This document shows positions 44,312 to 52,135 of a stretch of DNA of 64,000 nt, piece by piece. The notes below the pieces were generated by a model. The model had not been told where the DNA came from. It did no database searches and saw only the letters and a program-made list of their open reading frames with translations. This DNA is from a virus. A program made the translations under genes and the position numbers. Within the stretch, counting starts at the first letter, position 1. Every line of letters begins with the position of its first letter. The stretch spans positions 120,188-184,187 of IMG/VR virus record IMGVR_UViG_3300029319_000003. One strand, written 5' to 3'.

Positions 44312-44852
44312 TCAAGTCTCTCCCTGAAATCATTTTCATTAATTGATAGGCATCATCGCCGTCAAGTTCTGACTGGGCAGCGGCTTGTTCGAATCCCACA
44401 CTCTTGGTGGTCTTTAAAAAATCTTTTGCTTGGTCGCGGTCGCCACCAAAGAATTCAGCAATCGAAGCAAGGAATTGCTCTTCAACACTGGGTTGACTGT
44501 CAATGCCAAAACGCTGCATAGGACCGCCCTGAGAGCCGCTGTGACCGCCTCCAGCGGAGGCAGCGTGTGTTGAGGCTACCCGAGTTTCGTCAATTTTTTC
44601 TGGCAGTCCTTTGTGGGAAGTGCTAGCAAAATCTTCAGCGTCCTTTGCTTTCATATTGCGGGCTACATCTTCAACTTCTTTCGAAGCACAATCTTTATAT
44701 CCACTCTTCTTGCAAGCATGAACCATACCCATGAACTCTTGTTGATTTTTTGATTTAGCCTTTTCTTGTAGGATGGAACGTACCATTACCTCAATCAGTC
44801 TTTGCAAACGTGACTCAGAGATTCGAAGTTTTGGCTGCGCTCGCAATTTCAT
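44298..44852 (-). CDS. Leader-type internal protein, unknown (184 aa)
   Basis: 184 residues. The N-terminus KLRISESRLQRLIEVMVRSILQEKAK matches the short amphipathic leader repeated in this block. A Cys-containing helix follows (MGMVHACKKSGYKDCASKEVEDVARNMK), then a Gly/Ser linker and a helical tail. It overlaps the next gene by 14 bases and the previous one by ATGA. No known domain. Confidence 0.75.
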   Translation of the reverse strand: MKLRAQPKLRISESRLQRLIEVMVRSILQEKAKSKNQQEFMGMVHACKKSGYKDCASKEVEDVARNMKAKDAEDFASTSHKGLPEKIDETRVASTHAASAGGGHSGSQGGPMQRFGIDSQPSVEEQFLASIAEFFGGDRDQAKDFLKTTKSVGFEQAAAQSELDGDDAYQLMKMISGRDLNAES

Positions 44853-47008
44853 TTTTCAGATAGAATCCGCTTTACTTCAGCAATAATCTTTTTTGTTCTT
44901 GCCTCTGCCAACCCCTGCCTAAACTCGTTGGCACCGTCTTGATGCCCCGCTCGGCAAGCGGCGAAGTCAGAAACAGGACCGTCTCTGAGGGCGGTTTTAA
45001 CATCTACGCCCTTTCTGCCCATTTCAAAGCAGCGTGAATAGGCTTTCTCGTTTGCTTCTTGTTGCTCTGGGCTCACCTCTTCTTCAATGTCTCGTCTGGT
45101 GTTTACTTGTTGGGCTTGTGCTTGGGCTTGTAATACTGGAGTAATTGCTTCTGGAATTTCTTGAGCCAACATCATAAGAATATCCATGTGAGAATTACCC
45201 TTGCCGTGCAAAGAGCGAATAATTTCTTCTGCTTGCATCGCGCCTTCACGATAGCCTTCGTCAATCTTTGGCGTACCTTCAACTTTCTTAAGATGATCTG
45301 CTTTGATAATTGCAGCCTCGCCATTTTCATCGACCACCATGACCGCGCCGTCTGCACGAACCTCGGTGACCTTATATGCCTTGTCGTTGCGAATGTCATT
45401 AACTTGATCACCCTTTTCGAACATTGAGGCAGCACCTTCTTGCATGTGTGACCGAACCATATCGCGGATCGTATTCAAAGAAATTTTAATTGTCTTGTTG
45501 GCAGGAGCGGGAAGAGCCTCCATTGTAAGCGAAGCAATTTCTTCACGGTCAATATACATGTCCTTGCCTCTGTCATAAAATTCACCCTCCTTGGGGTCAT
45601 AATAAAGAACTGCACCAGACCTAAACTGGAATGGTCCTTCCAAGCCGGGGAGTGGTCCCATATCACCCTTGAGGTTGGGTACCTTGCCCTTGTCCATGAC
45701 AGACTTGTGGAACTCTCGATCTTCGTCAGAAAGTTTCCCTTCAGCAAACATCTCATCAGGCAAGCCGCCGACAACATCTTGAATGTCAGCGCCGGCGTAA
45801 ACTCTACCGGCAGAATCTTGAATTGAATCGCCGGATTCTAATTCTCCATAAAGCCAAGTAAGTAATTCACCCGGCATGTTCTCCACATCAGCCACATGAT
45901 CGCCGGTAAACTGAATGTCTGGGAGCATATAAATTGTGCCCCCATACTTCTTATCTTCTCTGGATTGGATTTGAGAAACATCAAAGCCGCCCATTGCTTC
46001 CTGCATAAACTTGGCTCCAACAGCGATTCCATCTTCAGTCATTTCCCAAGTATCACCAAAAGCGTCACTCAGTTGCCCCTGTAGTTGTGGGTCTGATTCA
46101 AGGCGTGCAATAGACTCAGGGCTCAATACAATTTCGAAACCGCCCATGTCATCTTCGTAAACTTCAGCCTCGGGAAAAATGGCAGTTGCTTTTGCAATCA
46201 TGCTGTCGCCTGAGTCTTCCTGCATCGGATTCTGTGTGTGTTGATACCCTAATACATATGGACCAATTTCTCTGAAATCTTCAGCAGGGTCAATGTCGAA
46301 CTTGGATGGTTTGCCAATAAAATACTTATCGCCAACAACAAGGACACCGGACAAGACGCGAGCATCGAACGCTTCATCCTTGAGAGCGTTTGCAATCTGC
46401 ATTAACTGCCCGCCTTGTTCAACGACGGTCAAAGCAATATCTTGTACTTGGTCCATTTCAGGGTCTTGGTTCCAGCCGCCTTGGTTGCGACTTGATTCGG
46501 TTTCTCCACCAGCGGCTTGCGTTTCGTGGTCGCCATATTCTTCTAGTTGTTGGCGAATGAAGCCCTTTAGTTGATCGATTGTAACTCTCACTGAGTTAAT
46601 GCCTCCAACAGAATTTTCATCCAAATAGTCACTCTCGCCTCCGATTGGTGGATCTGTTGGGCGCTTCATGGGTTCTGCTGGTCTTCCAAGAGACTCCTTT
46701 GCCGCATCAATAACTTTCCTAATGACTCCACCAGATACATAATCAGGCAAGATAGCCTCCAACGCGCTTTCGGGGTTGCTGCCTGCCTTTTGTTTAAATT
46801 GGTCACTATAGCGGCTCAACATTTTAAACTCTGGTTCTGACGCCATCAACTCTGCAATCTTTTCTATCAGTTCAACATCAGGCTTCGGAGCGGGACTACG
46901 AGGGACATATTCGCCTCGTTCTTCTTTCATATTATAACCTGAATTAATATCCTTCTCTTGCAGTTGCTGACGCACCAGTGCCCGCAATTGATCTACTGTA
47001 ACTTTCAT
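44849..47008 (-). CDS. Multi-leader internal protein, unknown (719 aa)
   Basis: 719 residues containing three copies of the leader-like helix: MKVTVDQLRALVRQQLQEKD (1-20), VRVTIDQLKGFIRQQLEEYG (~140-159) and TIKISLNTIRDMVRSHMQEG (~504-524). Each begins a new segment, as if separate genes had been joined. The segment between ~440 and 500 reads GDMGPLPGLEGPFQFRSGAVLYYD. A Lys-rich C-terminus ends in TKKIIAEVKRILSEK. Function unknown; packaging or assembly role inferred from the leader. Confidence 0.75.
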   Translation of the reverse strand: MKVTVDQLRALVRQQLQEKDINSGYNMKEERGEYVPRSPAPKPDVELIEKIAELMASEPEFKMLSRYSDQFKQKAGSNPESALEAILPDYVSGGVIRKVIDAAKESLGRPAEPMKRPTDPPIGGESDYLDENSVGGINSVRVTIDQLKGFIRQQLEEYGDHETQAAGGETESSRNQGGWNQDPEMDQVQDIALTVVEQGGQLMQIANALKDEAFDARVLSGVLVVGDKYFIGKPSKFDIDPAEDFREIGPYVLGYQHTQNPMQEDSGDSMIAKATAIFPEAEVYEDDMGGFEIVLSPESIARLESDPQLQGQLSDAFGDTWEMTEDGIAVGAKFMQEAMGGFDVSQIQSREDKKYGGTIYMLPDIQFTGDHVADVENMPGELLTWLYGELESGDSIQDSAGRVYAGADIQDVVGGLPDEMFAEGKLSDEDREFHKSVMDKGKVPNLKGDMGPLPGLEGPFQFRSGAVLYYDPKEGEFYDRGKDMYIDREEIASLTMEALPAPANKTIKISLNTIRDMVRSHMQEGAASMFEKGDQVNDIRNDKAYKVTEVRADGAVMVVDENGEAAIIKADHLKKVEGTPKIDEGYREGAMQAEEIIRSLHGKGNSHMDILMMLAQEIPEAITPVLQAQAQAQQVNTRRDIEEEVSPEQQEANEKAYSRCFEMGRKGVDVKTALRDGPVSDFAACRAGHQDGANEFRQGLAEARTKKIIAEVKRILSEK

Positions 47009-47625
47009 TTGTCCTGCTCTCCTTCTTTGTTAGGATCTTGTTTTCCCTGCGATGCAACTTGTTTTGCAAATTTAATTAAAATGTTTTTCACAGCGGTTGG
47101 CTTGATACTCGGGTGTTGTGCCGCCAAATTAACAAACTCTTTAAAGAGTCCTTCGAATTCATCGGCGTTACTAATCTTCTTAAACAGGGGTGCCATCTGT
47201 GAAGATTCAAGTTTATCGACTGCTTTCTGAACGTCTTTGCCACCCTGCTGCTTTTCTTCCCCGCCTTCAGCGGCTTCTTCTGCTTCATTAAAAGATGAAT
47301 ACCCGCTGGGCATTTCCATGTGCAAGCCAATATATCTGTCTGCTGCTTCTTGTGGGGAGCGACCTTGACCTATAAAGTGGTCCATCATCATCTGAAAGTC
47401 CTCACCAATCTCTACTGCGTCTGGGTCTGCTTTAATCAGCGATATAACTTGTTGGTAAAATTGATCACCACCTTCGACCTCTTTAATTGTCTTAGAAATC
47501 AAATCAGCAATAAAGGCATTCGAAATCTGATTGTCGGTGGGTTGTGTTGTCTGCAACTGCTTCGCCACCATTTCTCTCAGCAGTTTACTAGTAAGTTTGT
47601 TCTTACTTGGCTTTTTTAATTTCAT
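47005..47625 (-). CDS. Leader-type internal protein, unknown (206 aa)
   Basis: 206 residues. Basic start MKLKKPSKNKLTSKLLREMVAKQLQTTQ in the style of its neighbours, helical body (FIADLISKTIKEVEGGDQFYQQVISLIKAD) and Glu/Lys-rich end. Overlaps the 719-residue gene by ATGA. No catalytic motif. Confidence 0.75.
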   Translation of the reverse strand: MKLKKPSKNKLTSKLLREMVAKQLQTTQPTDNQISNAFIADLISKTIKEVEGGDQFYQQVISLIKADPDAVEIGEDFQMMMDHFIGQGRSPQEAADRYIGLHMEMPSGYSSFNEAEEAAEGGEEKQQGGKDVQKAVDKLESSQMAPLFKKISNADEFEGLFKEFVNLAAQHPSIKPTAVKNILIKFAKQVASQGKQDPNKEGEQDK

Positions 47626-47667
47626 TACTATTCCCTCGTAAACTCAAACTGAGTTTTCTTTTTCCGG

Positions 47668-48399
47668 TCAGTCTTTTTCTTCTGCGAGGACTGTGAGCCA
47701 CTCTTCAAAGGTCTGATCTTCGTTTTGTTGACCGCCTTTCGCAGCCTTTTCTAACGCGAACACGCGACGGGTCAACCTAACAATCTGCTCGATGCCGCCA
47801 ATCTGCTTAAAAGCATTTTCAATTTGGAAAACCCTCTGGGTCAAATTTTGAATCTGCTTAGTATTTGCAGATCCTGCAACTTCTCCCTTGGCTCTCCCTT
47901 GTGACTTGACTCGTACTCCGGCGAATTCATCTTCTTCAAGCACTGAATAAACCATATCTAGATAACTCTGCCGCTCACTATAAGCACTCATTAGCGCATC
48001 GGCAGCGTCTTCCAGTCCTGACGCTTTCAGTGCGTCTCCCACTGCTCTAGCCTTCTGGGGGTATCCTCCAAGTGCATTGCCAAGTTTCTCAGCGTGCTTG
48101 ACTATCTCTGGGCTGGCTACATCGGTTGAACGGAATGGCGGCTTCAAAACTGCTGTAGCCGCATCGGACAACCCAACCTTTTCCAGAGCGCCTGCAATAC
48201 GTTGTGCCTGCGCGGGATTCAATTCGGCACTGAGCGGCTTGATAATCTGGGCAATCTGATCAGACGTGGCTACATCCTCTCTCAGTTTACGAACTTTATT
48301 AATCTCATTAATAATGAGCGCTCGCACACGCTGCTCGCCTTTAATTTTATCAACCTCCTCAGAGATGATTTGATTTAGTTTATCTGCCGTAATCTTCAT
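47668..48399 (-). CDS. Leader-type internal protein, unknown (243 aa)
   Basis: 243 residues starting MKITADKLNQIISEEVDKIKGE, one of the clearest copies of the leader. The body is Ala-rich and helical (ELNPAQAQRIAGALEKVGLSDAATAVLK) with two repeated halves (ALGGYPQKARAVGDALKASGLEDAADALM), and the C-terminus is coiled (NLTQRVFQIENAFKQIGGIEQIVRLTRRVFALE). Possibly a multimeric core protein. Confidence 0.78.
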   Translation of the reverse strand: MKITADKLNQIISEEVDKIKGEQRVRALIINEINKVRKLREDVATSDQIAQIIKPLSAELNPAQAQRIAGALEKVGLSDAATAVLKPPFRSTDVASPEIVKHAEKLGNALGGYPQKARAVGDALKASGLEDAADALMSAYSERQSYLDMVYSVLEEDEFAGVRVKSQGRAKGEVAGSANTKQIQNLTQRVFQIENAFKQIGGIEQIVRLTRRVFALEKAAKGGQQNEDQTFEEWLTVLAEEKD

Positions 48400-48400
48400 T

Positions 48401-48664
48401 TTAAATTCCAGCCTGTGGTGCCGGCTCGACGCCCTGCATTTGTGCGAGGAGATCGGTAATCATGTTATCAATCATTTCAAGACGCTCAGACACCGCCGGG
48501 TCAGCAACCATGCCGCCAACACGGACGATTTCATCGCCAATTTTTTCAATCTGAGTGATCATTCTGGAGTGATCATCGCCTTCAGCGATTGCATCTCGCT
48601 CACTAAGCACTGCTTGGTATTCCTGCTTAATGAATTGCTTTAACTGCTCTTGTGTGATTTTCAT
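48401..48664 (-). CDS. Leader-type small internal protein (87 aa)
   Basis: 87 residues starting MKITQEQLKQFIKQEYQAVLSE, the archetype of the leader in this window. A second amphipathic helix (MITQIEKIGDEIVRVGG) and a short tail follow. ATG at 48664 sits directly after the AGGAGT-like ribosome site of the preceding stretch. Function unknown. Confidence 0.8.
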   Translation of the reverse strand: MKITQEQLKQFIKQEYQAVLSERDAIAEGDDHSRMITQIEKIGDEIVRVGGMVADPAVSERLEMIDNMITDLLAQMQGVEPAPQAGI

Positions 48665-48672
48665 TTTTATAT

Positions 48673-48858
48673 TTACTCCTTTCGTTCGTGAATGACAACC
48701 ATAATTTCTGCGCGAAGTTGCTTGAGTGCCTTCATTTGTTCAACAGCGACCTTACGCAGCCGCTTACCAGCCGATGCGTTTCCACGATCAAACTTATCTG
48801 CGTCTGCCATTGCTTCTTCAAGCGCAGCAAGGATTTCTTCTAATTGTTCTCTAATCAT
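48673..48858 (-). CDS. Small helical protein (61 aa)
   Basis: 61 residues, MIREQLEEILAALEEAMADADKFDRGNASAGKRLRKVAVEQMKALKQ..., all helical. ATG at 48858 has GGAGGA upstream. A histone-like or DNA-associated Lys/Arg stretch (AGKRLRKVAVEQMKALKQLR) is visible. It resembles the small phage proteins that accompany internal proteins; no family named. Confidence 0.75.
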   Translation of the reverse strand: MIREQLEEILAALEEAMADADKFDRGNASAGKRLRKVAVEQMKALKQLRAEIMVVIHERKE

Positions 48859-49181
48859 TTTTTATTCCTCCGTTGGGGCGAATTGTTTTCTTGCATTGGT
48901 GGTCCACCACAACCACCGCCGCCATATTTATCGAACACCGCAGAAAGTTCATGATAATGCTTTCCAGCCGGTGTGTCGGGGTTTCTTTCAGTCCAAGCAT
49001 CGAGAATTGCCTGAAGATCAGACAATAGTGAATCAACTTCCTCTTCGGCTGTTGCCTCTGGACCTGCGGCAATTGCTACCGCTGGACCATCTGGTATGGG
49101 GCTCGGCATAGGCATTCCCATGCCCATTTCATTAATTTGACTACGCACCAAATGCGTAAGGTACTCTTCTGTAATCTTCAT
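48855..49181 (-). CDS. Leader-type small protein (108 aa)
   Basis: The ATG at 49181 (MKITEEYLTHLVRSQINEMGMG) is preferred over a TTG two codons upstream; it has GGAGAG eight bases before. The leader again opens the frame. Pro/Gly-rich and then helical (VDSLLSDLQAILDAWTERNPDTPAGKHYHELSAVFDKYGG). C-terminus CGGPP then basic. First gene of the internal-protein operon. Confidence 0.78.
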   Translation of the reverse strand: MKITEEYLTHLVRSQINEMGMGMPMPSPIPDGPAVAIAAGPEATAEEEVDSLLSDLQAILDAWTERNPDTPAGKHYHELSAVFDKYGGGGCGGPPMQENNSPQRRNKK

Positions 49182-49258
49182 CGGCAAACTCTCCGCTGTC
49201 CGTTTACTTCATTAAATAGTATGTTTATGGGCTTCTATCCTAAAAACACACAAAGAAA

Positions 49259-49282
49259 AAGCCACCCCGTCAAGGGTGGCTT
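49259..49282 (-). terminator. Rho-independent terminator after the 49306 gene
   Basis: Minus strand: AAGCCACCC pairs with GGGTGGCTT (9 bp) around a 6-base loop, followed by TTTCTTTG. It ends the deoxyribonucleotidase operon before the internal-protein operon. Confidence 0.9.
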
Positions 49283-49305
49283 CGTTGATAAATAGTTGGA
49301 ACTGA

Positions 49306-49497
49306 TTAATCGATACTGTAATCGATTATTGCAATGCCTCTTTCTGGCTTTTCTTCGTTTGAACCGGTAACCTCTTCCGTTCGCGGAGGCTCAGGGGGAG
49401 GCATATAAAGCGGCACTTGTGCGGTTGTTTCCTCTTCTTTTCTCTTTCTTTCCTCAATGCCGACAATAATGTCAAGCGGGATTTTCCTCCAGTTCAT
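49306..49497 (-). CDS. Small phage protein, unknown
   Basis: 63 residues: MNWRKIPLDIIVGIEERKRKEEE, Pro-rich middle (YMPPPEPPRTEE) and a hydrophobic end (RGIAIIDYSID). It overlaps the end of the upstream deoxyribonucleotidase-like gene by 26 bases. The Pro-rich linker and terminal short strand suggest an interaction tag; no function known. Confidence 0.7.
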   Translation of the reverse strand: MNWRKIPLDIIVGIEERKRKEEETTAQVPLYMPPPEPPRTEEVTGSNEEKPERGIAIIDYSID

Positions 49498-50128
49498 TTC
49501 TCAAGCCCTCCAAGTGCTCAATGGTTTCACCAACCAACGCGGCAACGTGGAGAATACCTCGACCACCATGTTCGTTGAACGGCTCAACCTTGGTTTCGAA
49601 ATCATCAATCAGTACGCGGGGGTTACCCTCCTCATCAGTAGCGTAATCATACTTGTTGTGGGCAAAGATAATGTTCTTTGGACCCTCATTAGTATCTAGT
49701 TCGCCAAGGTCATTAAGCCCAAGATTCTTTTCAATCCAACGAGCCTTTCCAGCCAACGACTCCGTGTGACCCCTCTTATCCATTGGCGAGGTTAGAATCA
49801 CCGGATTGTACTGTCGAATATGAGCCCAGAGTTCCTGACCACCGGGCATCCAAGGCAGGTTAGCCCACCAGTCTTCGTCTCTCTCAAGGAGACGGTACAT
49901 GAACTCTGTAAGTCGTGGGTTTCTATTCTTCTCACCGGTTGGCGTGAACTTGGCAAGATCACCCCTTGTGATGGGGTAGGCTACCTCGTTTAGAACCTCC
50001 GCAGCAAGAGCCACAAGATCTTCGGGCGGCTCCAATAGAGCCTCGTTGATGGTCACCACAGCAGCGGCTTCGAAATCACAAAGCACGCCGTCCATGTCAC
50101 AGCAGATTTGATAGGGAATATTAGTCAT
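49472..50128 (-). CDS. HAD-family 5'(3')-deoxyribonucleotidase-like protein
   Basis: 218 residues. The HAD motif I is ICCDMDGVLCDFEAAA (Asp nucleophile and general acid). PVILTSPMD is motif II, KNIIFAHNKYD supplies the motif III Lys, and VLIDDFETKVEPF is motif IV. The family (NT5C-like) dephosphorylates deoxynucleoside monophosphates and is common in T4-like phages, where it adjusts nucleotide pools. A sigma70-like promoter lies immediately upstream (50151-50179). Confidence 0.88.
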   Translation of the reverse strand: MTNIPYQICCDMDGVLCDFEAAAVVTINEALLEPPEDLVALAAEVLNEVAYPITRGDLAKFTPTGEKNRNPRLTEFMYRLLERDEDWWANLPWMPGGQELWAHIRQYNPVILTSPMDKRGHTESLAGKARWIEKNLGLNDLGELDTNEGPKNIIFAHNKYDYATDEEGNPRVLIDDFETKVEPFNEHGGRGILHVAALVGETIEHLEGLRNELEENPA

Positions 50129-50150
50129 ACCTCTCTCACCTCACATTAAT

Positions 50151-50179
50151 AATGTAACATATGTTGCAAGAAAAAGCAA
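50151..50179 (-). promoter_or_regulatory. Sigma70-like promoter of the nucleotidase operon
   Basis: Minus strand: TTGCTT (50174-50179), 17-base spacer ending TGT (extended -10), TACATT (50151-50156). The start at 50128 is preceded by GAGGTGAGAGAGG. Confidence 0.75.
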
Positions 50180-50202
50180 GCACTTTTTTAATTTTTTTTA
50201 AG

Positions 50203-50421
50203 TTATTTTTTGTTTTCCATCGTTGCCAACTGTACTAAATGGTGAGTGCTTGTCCAAGCAACATGCCCCTGCGGCTTAGACCAGTGAACCTTCACTTCGC
50301 TGTATGGCTTCGGAACGGATGCACCTGCACTTGCATGCGGCGATACATACTTTTCGATGACAATTCCCACACCGTAATCAGGAATGCCAGCAAGGTATCG
50401 AACCAGATCTCCTACTTGCAT
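50203..50421 (-). CDS. KOW/SH3-like small protein (family F1)
   Basis: 72 residues. Pattern of the repeated family: MQVGDLVRYLAG at the start, then GVGIVIEKYV, then SEVKVHWSK, then a hydrophobic end. It resembles a five-stranded SH3/KOW barrel of the kind found in NusG C-termini and ribosomal proteins, hence a possible RNA, polymerase or protein binder; this is inference. It follows the 50421 gene with an overlapping start. Confidence 0.75.
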   Translation of the reverse strand: MQVGDLVRYLAGIPDYGVGIVIEKYVSPHASAGASVPKPYSEVKVHWSKPQGHVAWTSTHHLVQLATMENKK

Positions 50422-50660
50422 TAGCCGACCACCTCTCCGTAGCGTGCAAAGTTAGTGGCGCGGATAGTTTGGGTTACACCGCGTTGGAAGTGGATACGAA
50501 TAAGATAATCTGCACGATTAGCACGTTTACGAGCCTCGATAACAACTCCAGTGTCGTAGACCCATTCAAAGGCAAGTTCGCCACGGGCAGCGCGTTCTCG
50601 TCCGCGTTCGGGATGAACAACGGCGCGACGATAGCGAACAACATCTCCAACATTAACCAT
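50421..50660 (-). CDS. KOW/SH3-like small protein
   Basis: 79 residues from ATG at 50660 (MVNVGDVVRYRRAVV), chosen because it follows the stop of the 42-residue gene and fits the family start. The middle is Arg-rich (HPERGRERAARGELAFEWVYDTGVVIEARKRANRAD) and the end IRIHFQRG. More basic than its relatives, which may favour nucleic-acid binding. Confidence 0.7.
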   Translation of the reverse strand: MVNVGDVVRYRRAVVHPERGRERAARGELAFEWVYDTGVVIEARKRANRADYLIRIHFQRGVTQTIRATNFARYGEVVG

Positions 50661-50662
50661 GA

Positions 50663-50791
50663 TTAAAACCCTTCCACGCCGCAGCGGGCGTAACACTCAA
50701 GCAATGATTCGTACTCCACCAGCCACGCCCGACGGAGGATGATACCTCCCGGCTGGAGTTCAAGAGGAGTGATTTGAACGAACTTAGTCAT
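50663..50791 (-). CDS. Small protein (42 aa), unknown
   Basis: 42 residues from ATG at 50791 (MTKFVQITPLELQPGG...). Start context and tight spacing with both neighbours (its stop sits 3 bases before the next ATG) support translation, but codon evidence is thin. Contains two Cys in the C-terminal half (ECYARCGVEG). Confidence 0.5.
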   Translation of the reverse strand: MTKFVQITPLELQPGGIILRRAWLVEYESLLECYARCGVEGF

Positions 50792-50806
50792 GATTAAAAA
50801 CCTTTC

Positions 50807-51013
50807 TTAAAACGGAATCGGATCTTCTACAATCTCAAAATCTTCGCCAACAAAGAGCCAAACATTTTCCTTTGCCGTCACACGAAGCGGAGCACCGCTT
50901 GCGATGATCTCTTCCTCACGAAGAGCGATGTAGAAGTAAGTCCCTCGCTGGATAGTGTGGATGCCGTCGGCAACTGGGGTCACAATATCTCGGATAGTAC
51001 GAATGCGTGTCAT
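50807..51013 (-). CDS. Small protein of the RxIRDx pair, unknown
   Basis: 68 residues (MTRIRTIRDIVTPVADGIHTIQRGTYFYIALREEE...). The start resembles the next gene (M..IR..RD.), so the two probably arose by duplication. Acidic end. No known domain. Confidence 0.65.
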   Translation of the reverse strand: MTRIRTIRDIVTPVADGIHTIQRGTYFYIALREEEIIASGAPLRVTAKENVWLFVGEDFEIVEDPIPF

Positions 51014-51031
51014 ATCTAAAATCTCTCTTTC

Positions 51032-51268
51032 TTAACCAACAGTACCAACAACAACTGGAAGAACAACATAATCATCTGGATCAAGAGCAACAACACCAGC
51101 ATCAGGATCTGCTAAATCACAAGGAACAAAAAGAGCAGCACCACAAGCACCATCCGCTCCCCAACGATTAGCAGCAACATCATCATCAGTAACAACACGA
51201 AGTGCGCCCTCACCAATACGAACAACACCACCAAAATCAACATCACGAACAATACGAATAATTGCCAT
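51032..51268 (-). CDS. Small protein of the RxIRDx pair, unknown
   Basis: 78 residues (MAIIRIVRDVDFGGVVRIGEGALRVV...), Val/Asp/Ala-rich, with two Cys around residues 40-50. Codons for Val and Asp are strongly biased to GTT and GAT in this stretch. It follows a promoter at 51315-51342 after a 46-base leader. Confidence 0.7.
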   Translation of the reverse strand: MAIIRIVRDVDFGGVVRIGEGALRVVTDDDVAANRWGADGACGAALFVPCDLADPDAGVVALDPDDYVVLPVVVGTVG

Positions 51269-51314
51269 TTTCTTTTTCCACCGGGCGGGACACTATCGCC
51301 CCAACCACAAATAT

Positions 51315-51342
51315 ATTGTAGCAGGCGACCGGTGGAAGTCAA
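51315..51342 (-). promoter_or_regulatory. Sigma70-like promoter before the 51032 gene
   Basis: Minus strand: TTGACT (51337-51342), 16-base spacer ending TGC, TACAAT (51315-51320). Almost consensus -10 with extended TGC. Confidence 0.8.
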
Positions 51343-51350
51343 GGAAGAAA

Positions 51351-51599
51351 TTAAGTTTTTTTCTTTTTTTCTCGATATAAATCACATAGTCGTCGGATGT
51401 TTTCGGGAGATCTCTTCAACAACTCTAGATCTCTTGCGGCGATTCGTTTTACTTCGCCACTGCCTTGCAGCACAACCGTAGCAATCTTTTCCCACGACTC
51501 ATATTTTAAAACGATAGCGACGGCATTCCAGCCCTTCTTGCCAGCATGCTCATCGTCCTCGTTGATGCACCAAACCCTTACCAGATCACCTTTTTCCAT
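51351..51599 (-). CDS. KOW/SH3-like small protein
   Basis: 82 residues. MEKGDLVRVWCINEDDEHAGKKGWNAVAIVLKYESWEKIATVVLQGSGEVKRIAARDLELLKR fits the family: GDLVR entry, AIVL strand, hydrophobic core. An Arg/Lys-rich tail (NIRRLCDLYREKKKKT) is extra. Overlaps the next gene by 14 bases. Confidence 0.75.
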   Translation of the reverse strand: MEKGDLVRVWCINEDDEHAGKKGWNAVAIVLKYESWEKIATVVLQGSGEVKRIAARDLELLKRSPENIRRLCDLYREKKKKT

Positions 51600-51825
51600 A
51601 TTCGACTGGAAGAGAAATAATTTTCAAATCAACAGCAGCGACGGACTCAATACATGGCACAGTGCTGATCACCTTAAACACTGGATGGTCCTGCCACAAC
51701 ACCTTGTATCGCTCGCCGCGCAACTCTTCTGGTGCGTCATAGTTGACATACGGCGCAGACACCACAATACCGATTCTTTCAATGTTGCGTGCGATGGCGG
51801 TCTTAACTAATGTGCCTTTCTCCAT
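51586..51825 (-). CDS. KOW/SH3-like small protein
   Basis: 79 residues from ATG at 51825 (MEKGTLVKTAIARNIERIGIVVSAPYVNY), chosen over an upstream Met on family alignment; an upstream frame reaches 51882. EELRGERYKVLWQDHPVF gives the central strands and the end LKIISLPVE is the usual family finish. Confidence 0.72.
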   Translation of the reverse strand: MEKGTLVKTAIARNIERIGIVVSAPYVNYDAPEELRGERYKVLWQDHPVFKVISTVPCIESVAAVDLKIISLPVEYGKR

Positions 51826-52114
51826 TCTCTTCTTCCTTTTTGTTTTTATAAAACTTTGCCCTTCCACTTCGGAGGGCATCAAATATATTTTGCTCTATTT
51901 CGAACTGATCGTCTCCGCGTCCGTCCTTACCGCCACCTATCCAATAGATCTCCCAACACCAACAGACAGACGGCGAAAAGTCTGCCGACACTCTTACTTC
52001 GCCCGTTAGATTGAACCGACTCATGAGTATGCCAGCGCTGGGTGGTGTGTCATCTGTTGCTAAAACATGGATCAGATCCCCGGCTTTTAATTTTATATCC
52101 TCACCTTTTCCCAT
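51803..52114 (-). CDS. KOW/SH3-like small protein (long form)
   Basis: 103 residues. MGKGEDIKLKAGDLIHVLATDD has the GDL start shifted by a short extension. Middle strands TGEVRVSADF and WEIYWIGGGKDG fit the barrel, then an acidic helical end. A CTATTTAT string stands 3 bases before its start. Confidence 0.7.
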   Translation of the reverse strand: MGKGEDIKLKAGDLIHVLATDDTPPSAGILMSRFNLTGEVRVSADFSPSVCWCWEIYWIGGGKDGRGDDQFEIEQNIFDALRSGRAKFYKNKKEEENGERHIS

Positions 52115-52135
52115 GAAGATAAATAGAACAAGTTT

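Noticed and set aside
51112-51342. 76-residue hydrophobic minus-strand frame
   Set aside because: Shadow of the 51032 gene in another frame and overlapping its promoter; the hydrophobic run comes from low-complexity codons.
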